A stretch of 64,000 nucleotides of DNA from Nocardioides exalbidus (GCF_900105585.1 NZ_FNRT01000002.1:4278001-4342000), one strand, 5' to 3'. Shown: positions 16,670 to 25,831, counted from the stretch's first letter. Numbers and translations: made by a program. Notes: generated from the sequence alone by a model not told the origin.

Positions 16670-17859
16670 GTGGCCTCCTCCGTCGCGGTGGTGTCGGCGG
16701 CCTCGGTGAACCGCACCTGGAGCTCCCCGTCGCGCACGCGGGCGCCCGCCACGCGGTGCCGCGCCAGCCCGGAGGGCAGGGTCAGGAGGCGACGATACGA
16801 CGCGACGGACACGACGAGCTCGTCGCCCTTCCGGGCCAGGGAGACGTCGTCGCGGGTCACCAGCGGCAGCGGGAGCGCGAGCACCATGCCCCCGCCGGAA
16901 CGGCGTACGTCCATCGCGGGCCGCGTCGCGCCACCGGCGAGGGGGTCGTCGTCGCCGTAGACGTCGTGGGCGAGCGCGAGCAGCGCCTCGCGACCGACCG
17001 GCTCGACGGCGCGATAGACCGACGTGCGCACGTCGAGCCCGGCGAAGGAGTCGGACGCGTCGACGAGCACCCGGTGCTGTGCCTCGACCCACGTCGCGCG
17101 CCAGTCGTCGGCGCCTGCCTCCGGGAACACCCGGTTCACCACGGCCGCGTCGACCGGGTAGCCGAACATCGTGAGGAACGTGTACGCCCGCCGCGCCTCC
17201 GCGAGCACCACCGACTCGGGCGTCAGCACGAGCCGGACCGAGGCCCCGGGACCGGTCAGCAGCGTGCGGACGTCGTCGAGCTCGGCGTGCAGCCGCTCGA
17301 TCGCGTCGAACACCGAGTCGCCGGGCATCGGCACGCCCGCGGCCCGGCTCAGCACCGGCTTGAGCGCCTTCACCACCCGCCGCTCGACCGGGAGCACCCG
17401 GTCCATGTACCAGCCGAGCGCCTCGGGGAGGGCCAGCAGGCGGAGGGTCTCCGCGGTGGGCGCGCAGTCGACCACGAGCACGTCCCAGTCCCCCGACCGC
17501 GCCCGTGCCCGCACCTCGAGCAGCGCGAGCACCTCCTCGGCCCCCGGGACGACGGTGAGCTCCTCGGCCGCGACGGGGTCGACGCCGGCGGCGTCGAGGA
17601 CGCTGAGCAGGTAGCCCTGGACGTCGCGCCACGACCGCTCGAACCGCTCCTGGGCGTCGACGTGCTGCACCCACAGGTTCGGCGCCGCCTCGGTCGGCTC
17701 GCCCGTCGCGGTCACGTCGAGCGCGTCGGCCAGCGAGTGGGCGGCGTCGGTCGACAGGACGAGGGTGCGGTGCCCCGCCTCCGCGCTCGCGCACGCCGTG
17801 GCCGCGGCGAGCGTCGACTTGCCGACGCCACCCTTGCCGGTGAAGAGGAGGATCCGCAT
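16666..17859 (-). CDS. ArsA/GET3-family ATPase
   Basis: A 397-residue ATPase. The deviant Walker A 'FTGKGGVGKSTLAAA' lies at residues 6-20, 'LSTDAAHSLADAL' is switch I and 'DVLVVDCAPTAETLRLL' contains switch II (near 127). The C-terminal ~90 residues resemble the HSP20-like domain of actinobacterial ArsA homologues ('LALPLPLVTRDDVSLARKGDELVVSV'). It lacks the second ATPase half of arsenite-pump ArsA, and no arsenic genes are near, so a role in protein or envelope handling is more likely than arsenite transport. ATG 17859 follows the SRPBCC gene by 14 bases. Context equals Rv2184c. Confidence 0.9.
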   Translation of the reverse strand: MRILLFTGKGGVGKSTLAAATACASAEAGHRTLVLSTDAAHSLADALDVTATGEPTEAAPNLWVQHVDAQERFERSWRDVQGYLLSVLDAAGVDPVAAEELTVVPGAEEVLALLEVRARARSGDWDVLVVDCAPTAETLRLLALPEALGWYMDRVLPVERRVVKALKPVLSRAAGVPMPGDSVFDAIERLHAELDDVRTLLTGPGASVRLVLTPESVVLAEARRAYTFLTMFGYPVDAAVVNRVFPEAGADDWRATWVEAQHRVLVDASDSFAGLDVRTSVYRAVEPVGREALLALAHDVYGDDDPLAGGATRPAMDVRRSGGGMVLALPLPLVTRDDVSLARKGDELVVSVASYRRLLTLPSGLARHRVAGARVRDGELQVRFTEAADTTATEEAT

Positions 17860-17873
17860 GCGGGACCCGCGCG

Positions 17874-18311
17874 TCAGAGCTGCTCGACGCGCTTCTTGAG
17901 GCCCTTCAGCGCGGTGTCGATGAGGATCTTCTCGCCCTTGCGCTTGAGCATGCCGATGAGCGGGATGCTGACGTCGAGCGCGAGGCGGTAGGTCACCTCG
18001 GTGCTGCCGTCACCCCGGTCGACGAGGGTGTAGGCGCCGTCGAGGGCCTTGAGCATGTTGCCCTCGACCAGCGTCCAGGTGACCTCGCGGTCGCCGTCCC
18101 AGTCGTACGCGAGGGTGTACTCGTCCTTGATCGGCGAGACGTCGAGCGCGAAGTAGACCTGCTCGGCACGACCACCGGCGCCCGGGGCCGTGACCTCGAC
18201 CTGCTTCATCCCCTTGGCCCAGGTGGGGTAGGCCTCGAAGTCGGCGATGACGGCCATGACGTCGGCCGGCGGGGCATCGATCGTGATCGAGGCGGAGGTC
18301 TGGTCGGCCAT
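17874..18311 (-). CDS. SRPBCC (START-like) family protein
   Basis: A 145-residue single START/polyketide-cyclase-like domain: 'SASITIDAPPADVMAVIADFEAYPTW' at the N-terminus forms the first strand and helix, and the C-terminal helix ends 'TALKGLKKRVEQL'. Such domains hold hydrophobic ligands in a deep cavity. It is first in a coupled operon with the ArsA-type ATPase, as in mycobacteria (Rv2185c), and is divergent from an acyl-CoA synthetase gene, so a lipid ligand is a reasonable guess but no more. A TAGGCT box six bases before the ATG suggests a leaderless message. Confidence 0.88.
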   Translation of the reverse strand: MADQTSASITIDAPPADVMAVIADFEAYPTWAKGMKQVEVTAPGAGGRAEQVYFALDVSPIKDEYTLAYDWDGDREVTWTLVEGNMLKALDGAYTLVDRGDGSTEVTYRLALDVSIPLIGMLKRKGEKILIDTALKGLKKRVEQL

Positions 18312-18323
18312 GGCCGGAGCCTA
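18312..18323 (-). promoter_or_regulatory. leaderless promoter of the SRPBCC-ArsA operon
   Basis: TAGGCT at 18323-18318, six bases before ATG 18311. Confidence 0.6.
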
Positions 18324-18379
18324 CGACATCGCCGGGGTGACCCCCTCGCCCGGCAGACCGGTCGGCGTCCCTCAGGCGA

Positions 18380-18385
18380 TAGCCT
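18380..18385 (+). promoter_or_regulatory. -10 box of the acyl-CoA synthetase gene
   Basis: TAGCCT followed by a ~33-base leader with a GCCTGC-GCTC-GCAGGC hairpin and a GGGAGG ribosome binding site before GTG 18425. CAGGCGAT occurs twice around it. Confidence 0.45.
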
Positions 18386-18424
18386 GCGCTCGCAGGCGAT
18401 CCGTTCGACCCGGGAGGTCCCACC

Positions 18425-20221
18425 GTGCGCGAGTTCACGACTCCGCTCTCCATCTCGATCCCCACCACCGGCAACCTCACCGACGACGTCGTCGCCAACG
18501 CCCGTGACGCCGGGGACACCGCGGTCTTCAGCCGCAACACCGGGGCCGGCTGGGTCGACGTGACCGCGACCGAGTTCCACGACGAGGTGCGGGCCGTCGC
18601 CAAGGGACTCGTCGCGGCCGGCGTCGAGGTCGGCGACCGCGTCGCGCTGCTCTCCAAGACCCGCTACGAGTGGACCCTGTTCGACTACGCCATCTGGTTC
18701 GCCGGCGCCGTCACCGTGCCGATCTACGAGACCTCCTCCGCCGAGCAGGTCGGCTGGATCCTCCAGGACTCGGGCGCCCGCGCCATCGTCGCCGAGGGTC
18801 CCGACCACCTGGCCCGGGTCCGCGAGGCCCGCGAGTCCGGCGACCTGACCGAGCTCCAGCACGTCTGGTCGATCACCGACAACGCCGTCGACGTCCTGCA
18901 GCGACTCGGCTCCGACATCTCCGACGAGGTGCTCGAGCAGCGGCGCACGGCCGCGACGCCGCTCGACCTCGCCACCCTGATCTACACCAGCGGCACGACC
19001 GGCAAGCCCAAGGGCTGCATGCTCACCCACGGCAACTTCATGTTCGAGCTCGGCGTGGCCGTCGACGAGCTCGGCGACCTCTTCGAGACCGACGACGCCT
19101 CCACGCTCCTCTTCCTGCCGCTGGCGCACGTCTTCGCCCGGATCATCCAGGTCGGCTGCGTGAAGAGCCGCGCGAAGATGGGCCACAGCGCCGACATCAA
19201 GAACCTGGTCGCCGACCTCGGCGAGTTCAAGCCGACCTTCATCCTCGCGGTGCCGCGCGTGTTCGAGAAGGTCTTCAACACCGCCTCGCAGCGCGCGACC
19301 GCCGACGGCCGTGGCGCGATCTTCGACCGTGCCGCCGACACCGCCATCGCCTGGTCGCGCGCCCGCGACGCGAAGAAGGTGCCCGTCCGCCTGCGTGCCC
19401 AGCACGCGGTCTTCGACAAGCTCGTCTACGGCAAGCTCCGGCAGGCGCTGGGCGGCCACTGCACGTACGCCGTCTCCGGCGGCGCCCCCCTCGGCGACCG
19501 CCTCGGCCACTTCTACCGCGGCATCGGCCTCACGGTGCTCGAGGGCTACGGCCTCACCGAGACCACGGCGGCGCTGAGCGCCAACCTGCCCGACGCCACG
19601 AAGATCGGCACCGTCGGCCGCCCCCTGCCCGGGACGGGCGTCCGCGTCGGCGACGACGGGGAGCTGCTCTTCCGGGGCGGGCAGGTGTTCGCCGGCTACT
19701 GGGGCAACGAGGAGGCCACCCGCGAGGCGCTCGACGCCGACGGCTGGTTCCACACCGGCGACGTCGGCGAGGTCGACGACGAGGGCTTCGTGCGGATCAC
19801 CGGGCGCAAGAAGGAGATCCTGGTGACGGCGGGCGGCAAGAACGTCGCCCCGGCCGTGCTCGAGGACCGGCTGCGCGCCCACGCACTGGTCGACCAGTGC
19901 CTCGTCGTCGGCGACGGGCAGCCGTTCATCGGCGCCCTGGTCACGATCGACCGCGAGACCTTCCCCGGCTGGGCCGAGCAGCACGGCAAGACCGGCGGGG
20001 TCGCCGACCTGGTCGACGACCCCGACCTCGTCGCGGCCGTCCAGGCCGCGGTGGACGAGGCCAACAAGGCCGTGTCGAAGGCCGAGTCGATCCGCAAGTT
20101 CACGATCCTCCCGGACGAGTGGACCGAGGAGGGTGGGCAGCTCACGCCGAGCATGAAGCTCAAGCGCAACGTCGTGGTGCGTGAGGCACGGACCGAGATC
20201 GAGGCCCTCTACCTGGGGTGA
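18425..20221 (+). CDS. long-chain fatty acid-CoA ligase (FadD15-like)
   Basis: A 598-residue AMP-forming acyl-CoA synthetase. The P-loop-like A3 motif is 'LIYTSGTTGKPKGCMLTH' (near residue 185), 'EGYGLTETTAAL' is the A5 adenylate motif, 'GWFHTGDVGEV' the A7 region and 'TGRKKEILVTAGGKNVAP' the A8 hinge with its Lys. Length fits long-chain fatty acyl-CoA ligases. It activates fatty acids with ATP and CoA at the membrane surface. GTG 18425 has GGGAGG upstream. It is divergent from the SRPBCC-ArsA operon, as FadD15 (Rv2187) is near that operon in M. tuberculosis. Confidence 0.93.
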   Translation: MREFTTPLSISIPTTGNLTDDVVANARDAGDTAVFSRNTGAGWVDVTATEFHDEVRAVAKGLVAAGVEVGDRVALLSKTRYEWTLFDYAIWFAGAVTVPIYETSSAEQVGWILQDSGARAIVAEGPDHLARVREARESGDLTELQHVWSITDNAVDVLQRLGSDISDEVLEQRRTAATPLDLATLIYTSGTTGKPKGCMLTHGNFMFELGVAVDELGDLFETDDASTLLFLPLAHVFARIIQVGCVKSRAKMGHSADIKNLVADLGEFKPTFILAVPRVFEKVFNTASQRATADGRGAIFDRAADTAIAWSRARDAKKVPVRLRAQHAVFDKLVYGKLRQALGGHCTYAVSGGAPLGDRLGHFYRGIGLTVLEGYGLTETTAALSANLPDATKIGTVGRPLPGTGVRVGDDGELLFRGGQVFAGYWGNEEATREALDADGWFHTGDVGEVDDEGFVRITGRKKEILVTAGGKNVAPAVLEDRLRAHALVDQCLVVGDGQPFIGALVTIDRETFPGWAEQHGKTGGVADLVDDPDLVAAVQAAVDEANKAVSKAESIRKFTILPDEWTEEGGQLTPSMKLKRNVVVREARTEIEALYLG

Positions 20222-20257
20222 GGACAGCGGCCGCGGCACGCGGTCGAGCGTCGCGGG

Positions 20258-20290
20258 CTAGGCGATGACTAGGCGCGAACTAGTCACTTC
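20258..20290 (+). repeat. three CTAG-containing units phased at 11 bp
   Basis: CTAGGCGATGA, CTAGGCGCGAA and CTAGTCACTTC follow one another exactly. CTAG recurs at 20258, 20269 and 20280, one helical turn apart, and the last unit runs into the inverted repeat before cpaB. Confidence 0.85.
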
Positions 20291-20299
20291 GGGCTATCC
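20281..20299 (+). promoter_or_regulatory. candidate operator upstream of the Tad operon
   Basis: TAGTC-ACTTCG-GGCTA-TCC, an inverted repeat with one mismatch and a six-base spacer, 202 bases before cpaB. Sixteen of 19 positions match the site at 29057 upstream of the first flp gene. The rest of the 279-base spacer shows a possible TAGCCT -10 at 20330 and nothing else I recognise. Confidence 0.6.
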
Positions 20300-20500
20300 C
20301 GATGCTGCCTTCGGGTGGTTTGTCAGGCTTAGCCTCCGTCAGGGGTGGGGCGCACCTATCGTCGTGTGGCACGAGGGGACGTCGGGGCCGCTCGTGGACT
20401 TGCGACGGTGGCACAGGCGCCTTCAGCGAATCGGATGTCCTTCCCGGCACGTTGCTCTTCGATCCACACCCCCGTGGACCTGACACCGAAGGAATGCCTC

Positions 20501-21247
20501 ATGGCACGTCGTTCCGTACTCCTGGCCGTGGCCATCGTCACGGCCCTGATCGGCACCCTGCTGATCGTCATGTACGTCCAGGGCATCGACAGCCGGGCCA
20601 CGCAGGGCCAGGAGCTCGTCGAGGTGCTGGTGGCCAAGGACATCGTCAACGCCGGCGAGCCGGTGGCCGACGCCGAGGCGGCCGGCAAGTTCGAGAAGAA
20701 GCAGGTGCGACGCGAGGACATGGTCCCCGGAGCGCTGTCCTCCTCCACGAGCGTCACCGGCCTGGTCGCGACCGGCAACATCTACCCGGGCGAGCAGCTC
20801 ATCGCCGACAGCTTCGGCACCGCGGGCGACACCGAGAGCCTGGTGATCCCCGACAACAAGCTCGCCATCTCGGTCGAGCTCACCGACACCGAGCGCGTCG
20901 CCGGCTTCGTCAACCCGGGCTCCGAGGTCGCGATCTTCGTGACGGTCTCCTCGCCCTCCCAGTACACCCGGGTCCTGCTGACCCGCGTCACGGTCATCGG
21001 CGTCGGCACCACCACCACGACCTCGCGGACGATCACCGACGAGTCGGGCTCGGCGACGACCGAGGAGATCCCGAAGACGGTCCTCACCCTGGCCCTGACC
21101 CAGAAGGAGTCGGAGAAGCTGATCTGGGGCGACCGGTTCGGCGACCTCAACTTCGCGCTGCTCAGCGACAAGACCAGGGTCGTCGACGAGAAGGGCACCG
21201 ACGTCACGATGGCAGTCCCCGGCGCCCCGGCTCCTGCGGCAGGCTGA
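20501..21247 (+). CDS. cpaB: Flp pilus assembly protein CpaB/RcpC
   Basis: A 248-residue membrane-anchored CpaB homologue. One N-terminal helix ('SVLLAVAIVTALIGTLLIVMY') is followed by a SAF/antifreeze-like domain ('VEVLVAKDIVNAGEPV', 'GNIYPGEQLI') and a C-terminal part ending 'VPGAPAPAAG'. CpaB proteins help position the pilus in the cell envelope of Tad systems. ATG 20501 is chosen because AAGGAA lies ahead and the signal-anchor starts there. First gene of the Tad operon; cpaE follows after five bases. Confidence 0.9.
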   Translation: MARRSVLLAVAIVTALIGTLLIVMYVQGIDSRATQGQELVEVLVAKDIVNAGEPVADAEAAGKFEKKQVRREDMVPGALSSSTSVTGLVATGNIYPGEQLIADSFGTAGDTESLVIPDNKLAISVELTDTERVAGFVNPGSEVAIFVTVSSPSQYTRVLLTRVTVIGVGTTTTTSRTITDESGSATTEEIPKTVLTLALTQKESEKLIWGDRFGDLNFALLSDKTRVVDEKGTDVTMAVPGAPAPAAG

Positions 21248-21252
21248 GCGCC

Positions 21253-22491
21253 ATGACCTCCATCCTCGAGACGGACGCTGCCCAGCGTTCGATCCTCCAG
21301 GCGATGCTCCACGGCTCGACCGCCGTCGGCACCCTGGACGACCTGTACTCGCACATCCAGGACGCACCGGACGAGTTCGCCGTCGTCGTCGGCCCCGGCA
21401 TCACGACCGAGGACGCGACCGGGTTCGCGCAGTGGGCCCGGGTCAACCGTCCGGACCTCGGCGTGATCCTGCTCCGCGACACCGTCGACGCCGGCGCGCT
21501 CTCGCTCGCCCTGCGCAGCGGGATGCGGGAGGTCGTGCAGAGCAAGGACCTGGCCGGCATCACCACCGCCGTCCAGCGCGCCCGCTCGGTCGCGAGCGCC
21601 ATCGGCCAGACCATGATGGGCGAGGCCCAGGCGGCCGCCGAGCAGGCCAAGGCGACCATGATCGCCCAGGCCGAGGCCGAGCGCGCCGCTGCCGAGGCGC
21701 CGCAGGGCAAGGTCTTCACCGTCTTCTCCACCAAGGGCGGGGTCGGCAAGAGCCTCGTCGCGGTCAACACCGCCGTGGCGCTGGCTGACCAGGGCCACCG
21801 CGTGTGCCTGGTCGACCTCGACGTCAACAGCGGCGACGTCGCGCTGATGCTGCAGCTGACCCCCAACCGCAACGTCAACGACCTCGTGGGCTTCCGCGGC
21901 GGCATCGACGAGGGTGCGATCGAGTCCCTGCTCACGCCGCACTCCGAGCGACTCTCGGTCGTGGCGGCGCCGGTGCACCTCGACTCGCCCGACCAGGCCT
22001 CCGGCGAGGAGATCGGCCAGCTGCTCGACGGGCTCCGCGCCATGTTCGAGTTCGTCGTCGTCGACACCTCGGGCGTCTTCGACGACCAGGCGCTGGCGGC
22101 GCTCGACCGCTCCGACAGCATCATCCTGGTCGGCACCCTCGACATCCCGGCGCTCAAGGGCGTCAAGCTCGCCACGAGCACGCTCGACCTCCTGAACTTC
22201 AGCCGCGACCTGTGGACCTTCGTCCTCAACCGCGCCGACGCCAAGGTCGGGCTGACGCCGGCCGAGTTCGAGTCCACCCTCGGGCTCAAGGCCGACGCCA
22301 CCCTGGTCTCGAGCCGCGAGGTGCTGGCCGCCGTCAACCGCGGCGAGCCCCTCGTCAACGCCTACCCCGGCAACGCCAACAGCAAGGCCCTCGTGGCCTT
22401 CGCCACCAGCCTGGCCGCGACGCACGCCGTGTCGCCGACCGGCACCAAGCCCGGGCGCAAGCCCAGTCGTCTCCGCTTGAGGAAGAGCTGA
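21253..22491 (+). CDS. cpaE: Tad pilus localisation ATPase TadZ/CpaE
   Basis: A 412-residue MinD/ParA-type ATPase. Residues 1-115 resemble a receiver fold without a clear phosphoacceptor ('FAVVVGPGITTEDATGF', 'LGVILLRDTVDAGAL'). An Ala/Glu-rich helix comes next, then the ATPase with the deviant Walker A 'STKGGVGKSLVAVN' (near residue 161) and 'FVVVDTSGVFDDQAL' (Walker B/switch II). A basic tail ends 'RKPSRLRLRKS'. TadZ/CpaE marks the pole or site where the Tad machine is built. The stop and the start of cpaF are one base apart. Confidence 0.9.
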   Translation: MTSILETDAAQRSILQAMLHGSTAVGTLDDLYSHIQDAPDEFAVVVGPGITTEDATGFAQWARVNRPDLGVILLRDTVDAGALSLALRSGMREVVQSKDLAGITTAVQRARSVASAIGQTMMGEAQAAAEQAKATMIAQAEAERAAAEAPQGKVFTVFSTKGGVGKSLVAVNTAVALADQGHRVCLVDLDVNSGDVALMLQLTPNRNVNDLVGFRGGIDEGAIESLLTPHSERLSVVAAPVHLDSPDQASGEEIGQLLDGLRAMFEFVVVDTSGVFDDQALAALDRSDSIILVGTLDIPALKGVKLATSTLDLLNFSRDLWTFVLNRADAKVGLTPAEFESTLGLKADATLVSSREVLAAVNRGEPLVNAYPGNANSKALVAFATSLAATHAVSPTGTKPGRKPSRLRLRKS

Positions 22492-22492
22492 C

Positions 22493-23932
22493 ATGAGTCT
22501 CACCGACCGCCTCGCCGCCGCCTCCCGCACCCGCTCCGACGCGCCCTCGAGCGCGCCCAGCGACACCGCGAGCGCCCCCGCTCCCGGCAACACGCCCGCG
22601 AAGACCACGGAGCCGACCGAGGCCAACAAGCGCCGCGCCGCGGCCCGGACGGCGTCGGACCCCTACAAGGACCTGAAGCGGGTCGTCCACGCACGCCTGG
22701 TCAGCACCCTCGGCCCGACGCTGTACGACGCCCACATGACGCAGTCGGACCTCGAGCAGCAGGTGCGGCTGGCGCTGCAGACGACGCTGGCCGAGGTGGA
22801 CATGCCGATGTCGTCGGCGGACAAGTCGCGCATTTCGCAGGAGATCGCCGACGACATCCTCGGCTACGGGCCGCTCGAGCCGCTGCTCCGCGACTCCGAC
22901 CTCTCCGAGGTCATGGTCAACACCTTCGAGGACATCTACGTCGAGCGCAGCGGCAAGCTGGTCAAGGTCGACGCCGCCTTCGCCGACGAGGCGCACCTGC
23001 GCCGCACGATCGACAAGATCGTCAGCAAGATCGGCCGTCGTGTCGACGAGACCAGCCCGATGGTGGACGCCCGCCTCCCCGACGGCAGCCGTGTCAACGC
23101 GATCATCCCGCCGCTGGCGCTCGACGGGTCCAAGCTCACCATCCGCAAGTTCTCCGAGGACCCCTACACCGTCGAGGACCTGATCGCCTTCGGCACGCTC
23201 AGCCGTGCCTCGGCCGACCTGCTCGAGGCCTGCGTCCGCGGCCGCCTCAACGTCCTGGTCTCCGGTGGTACCGGTGCCGGCAAGACGACCACCCTCAACG
23301 TGCTGTCGTCCTTCATCCCGACCGACGAGCGCATCGTGACGATCGAGGACGCCGCCGAGCTCCGGCTCGTGCAGGACCACGTGCTGCGCCTGGAGTCGCG
23401 CCCGCCGAACATCGAGGGCAAGGGCGCGGTGACCATCCGCGACCTGGTGAAGAACTCCCTCCGCATGCGGCCCGACCGCGTCGTCGTCGGTGAGATCCGT
23501 GACGCCGCGGCCCTCGACATGCTGCAGGCGATGAACACCGGTCACGACGGCTCGATCTCCACCCTGCACGCGAACACGCCGCGTGACGCGCTCTCCCGCC
23601 TCGAGACGATGGTCCTGATGGCCGGCATGGACCTGCCGGTGCGGGCCATCCGCGAGCAGGTCGCCAGCGCGGTCGACCTGATCATCCAGCAGACGCGCCT
23701 CAAGGACGGCACGCGCCGCATCACCGCGATCACCGAGATCGTCGGCATGGAGGGCGAGATCATCACCACCCAGGACGTGTTCCTCTTCGACTACGCCGCC
23801 GGCGTCGACGAGCAGGGCAAGTTCAAGGGCGACCTCGTCTCGACCGGCCTGCGGCCGCGGTTCCTGGAGCGCCTCGCGGACCACGGCGTGCACCTCAACC
23901 CGGCTGTCTTCACCGTCGGCGCGACCCGATGA
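22493..23932 (+). CDS. cpaF: Tad secretion ATPase TadA/CpaF
   Basis: A 479-residue hexameric secretion ATPase that powers pilin extrusion. An N-terminal disordered Ala/Ser/Pro part (to ~60) is followed by the helical domain with 'ADDILGYGPLEPLLRDSDLSE'. Walker A is 'SGGTGAGKTTTLNV' (near residue 257), the Asp box 'VTIEDAAELRL', Walker B 'MRPDRVVVGEIRDAAALDML' and the His box 'GHDGSISTLHANTPRDAL'. All catalytic elements are intact. It is tightly linked to cpaE and overlaps the next gene with ATGA. Confidence 0.96.
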   Translation: MSLTDRLAAASRTRSDAPSSAPSDTASAPAPGNTPAKTTEPTEANKRRAAARTASDPYKDLKRVVHARLVSTLGPTLYDAHMTQSDLEQQVRLALQTTLAEVDMPMSSADKSRISQEIADDILGYGPLEPLLRDSDLSEVMVNTFEDIYVERSGKLVKVDAAFADEAHLRRTIDKIVSKIGRRVDETSPMVDARLPDGSRVNAIIPPLALDGSKLTIRKFSEDPYTVEDLIAFGTLSRASADLLEACVRGRLNVLVSGGTGAGKTTTLNVLSSFIPTDERIVTIEDAAELRLVQDHVLRLESRPPNIEGKGAVTIRDLVKNSLRMRPDRVVVGEIRDAAALDMLQAMNTGHDGSISTLHANTPRDALSRLETMVLMAGMDLPVRAIREQVASAVDLIIQQTRLKDGTRRITAITEIVGMEGEIITTQDVFLFDYAAGVDEQGKFKGDLVSTGLRPRFLERLADHGVHLNPAVFTVGATR

Positions 23933-25830
23933 ACGCACTCGCCCGACGCCTCGCCGGCGCCGCCGCGGGTGCCGTGCTGCTCGCGATGTCGGCCGCACCC
24001 GCCTGGGCAGCGGACGAGATCACCATCGACCACGTCGAGACCGACGGCGGCTCGGTCAACCTGCTCGTGTCGACCGACGGGCTGCCCGAGGGCACCGTCG
24101 TCGACCCCTCGCAGGTCTACGTCGAGCTCAACGGCAGCACGGTCGAGGCGACCGCGAAGCTCGTCGACGACGGCGACATCGAGCGGTCGACGGTCATCGT
24201 CCTCGACGCGAGCAACAGCATGAAGGGCCAGGGCAAGTTCGCCGCGGCCACCACCGCCATCACCGCCTTCCTCGACTCCGCTCCCGACGACGTCGCGATC
24301 GGCCTGGTCGCCTTCGCCGGAGAGGTCACCACCACCCTCTCCCCCACGATCGACCACGCCGCCGTGCGCGACGCCCTGGCCGACGTCACGCTCGGCAAGG
24401 GCACCAACGTCTACGACGCCATCGTCGAGGGCGTGAAGCTGCTCGACCAGCCGGGTGCCCGCAACCTGCTCGTCCTCTCGGACGGCGCGGACACCGGCAG
24501 CGACATGACCCTCGACGTCGCCACGATCGCCGCCCAGGAGGCCGACGTCGTCGTCGACGTGGTCTCGCTCGTCCAGGGCGCGAAGAGCGACGAGCTGTCC
24601 ACGGTCGCCACGGAGACCAACGGCTCGATCATCCCCGCCGACCCCACGGCGCTGACCTCGGTCTTCAACGAGCGTGCCGACGCGCTCGCCCAGCAGCTCC
24701 TGGTGAGCTTCGAGGCGCCGGCCGGCAGCGGCGCGGACGCCAACCTCGACGTCGTCATCAAGGCCGACGGCACCGACTACCACGACACCGCGTTCGCCAC
24801 CCTCGGCCCGGGCTTCGACGTCCCCGACGTGGTGAAGAGCGGCAAGTCGCTCATCGGCAACACCGGCATGCTCATCGGCGCAGGAGCGCTGGCGATCGGC
24901 CTCTTCGGCCTCCTCGCCACCGCGTTCATCAGTGCCGGTGACAACCGCTCGCAGTCCGTGCGCCAGCTCGAGGCGTACTTCAACGGTGCCGGCGGCGCGC
25001 AGGACGGCAAGAAGAAGCGCAAGGCGACCAACACGGCGGACCTCAAGGGCTCCGCGGTGTCGGTCGCGAACAAGTTCGTCAGCGCCGACCTCGAGACCCG
25101 GATCTCCCAGCGCCTCTCCGGCGCCGGGTCGCCCCTGACCGCCTCCGAGTGGGTACTGGTGCACGTGGGCGTCGTCTTCGCGAGCGGTGTGGTCGGCATC
25201 CTCATGGGAGGCATCGCCCTCAGCTTCTTCTTCGTGATCCTCGGCGCGATCGTGCCGTGGTTCTATCTCAAGTTCCGCCACGGTCGACGGCTCAGCAAGT
25301 TCAACGGCCAGCTGGCCCAGACCCTCGGCCTGATGGCCGGCGGTCTCCAGGCCGGGCTCTCGCTCCCCCAGGCGGTCGACACCGTCGTCCGGGAGGGCCA
25401 CGAGCCGATGGCCGGCGAGCTGCGCCGCGCCCTGGTCGAGCAGCGCCTCGGCGTCGACATCACCGAGGCCCTCGACGGAGTGGCCGAGCGGATGGAGAGC
25501 GACGACTTCTCGTGGGTCGTCATGGCGGTCCGCATCCAGCGCGAGGTCGGCGGCAACCTCGCCGAGATCCTCCACACCGTCGCCGACACCCTGCGCGAGC
25601 GCGAGTACCTGCGCCGCCAGGTGAAGGCGCTGAGTGCGGAAGGTCGGCTCTCGGGTTACATTCTGACCGGACTGCCGCCGCTGATCTTCTTCTACATGAC
25701 CTTCGCGAACCCGGAGTACGTCGCCCTGCTCTACACGACCGTGCCCGGATACATCATCCTCGCGCTGGCCCTCTTCCTCCTGGGACTCGGGTCGTTCGCG
25801 ATGGCCAAGCTCGCCACGGTGGAGGTCTGA
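23929..25830 (+). CDS. tadB: von Willebrand A-TadB fusion, Tad platform protein
   Basis: A 633-residue fusion. A signal peptide (residues 1-27, 'MSAAPAWA') leads into an extracytoplasmic von Willebrand A domain (~85-260) with an intact MIDAS metal site: 'VIVLDASNSM' (DXSXS), the Thr in 'GKGTNVYDAI' and the Asp in 'LVLSDGADTGSD'. A transmembrane helix (~309-330) is followed by a TadB/GspF platform domain in the C-terminal ~300 residues, with helices near 405-450 and two at the end. TadB proteins are usually about 300 residues without the VWA part. The fusion places an adhesion-type domain outside and the pilus platform inside. Start ATG 23929 overlaps the cpaF stop. Confidence 0.88.
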   Translation: MNALARRLAGAAAGAVLLAMSAAPAWAADEITIDHVETDGGSVNLLVSTDGLPEGTVVDPSQVYVELNGSTVEATAKLVDDGDIERSTVIVLDASNSMKGQGKFAAATTAITAFLDSAPDDVAIGLVAFAGEVTTTLSPTIDHAAVRDALADVTLGKGTNVYDAIVEGVKLLDQPGARNLLVLSDGADTGSDMTLDVATIAAQEADVVVDVVSLVQGAKSDELSTVATETNGSIIPADPTALTSVFNERADALAQQLLVSFEAPAGSGADANLDVVIKADGTDYHDTAFATLGPGFDVPDVVKSGKSLIGNTGMLIGAGALAIGLFGLLATAFISAGDNRSQSVRQLEAYFNGAGGAQDGKKKRKATNTADLKGSAVSVANKFVSADLETRISQRLSGAGSPLTASEWVLVHVGVVFASGVVGILMGGIALSFFFVILGAIVPWFYLKFRHGRRLSKFNGQLAQTLGLMAGGLQAGLSLPQAVDTVVREGHEPMAGELRRALVEQRLGVDITEALDGVAERMESDDFSWVVMAVRIQREVGGNLAEILHTVADTLREREYLRRQVKALSAEGRLSGYILTGLPPLIFFYMTFANPEYVALLYTTVPGYIILALALFLLGLGSFAMAKLATVEV

Positions 25831-25831
25831 C

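Noticed and set aside
16666..17859. An arsenite efflux ATPase role for the ArsA-like protein.
   Set aside because: It has a single ATPase half with an HSP20-like end, and no arsB, arsD or arsR gene is near; the context is the conserved SRPBCC operon.
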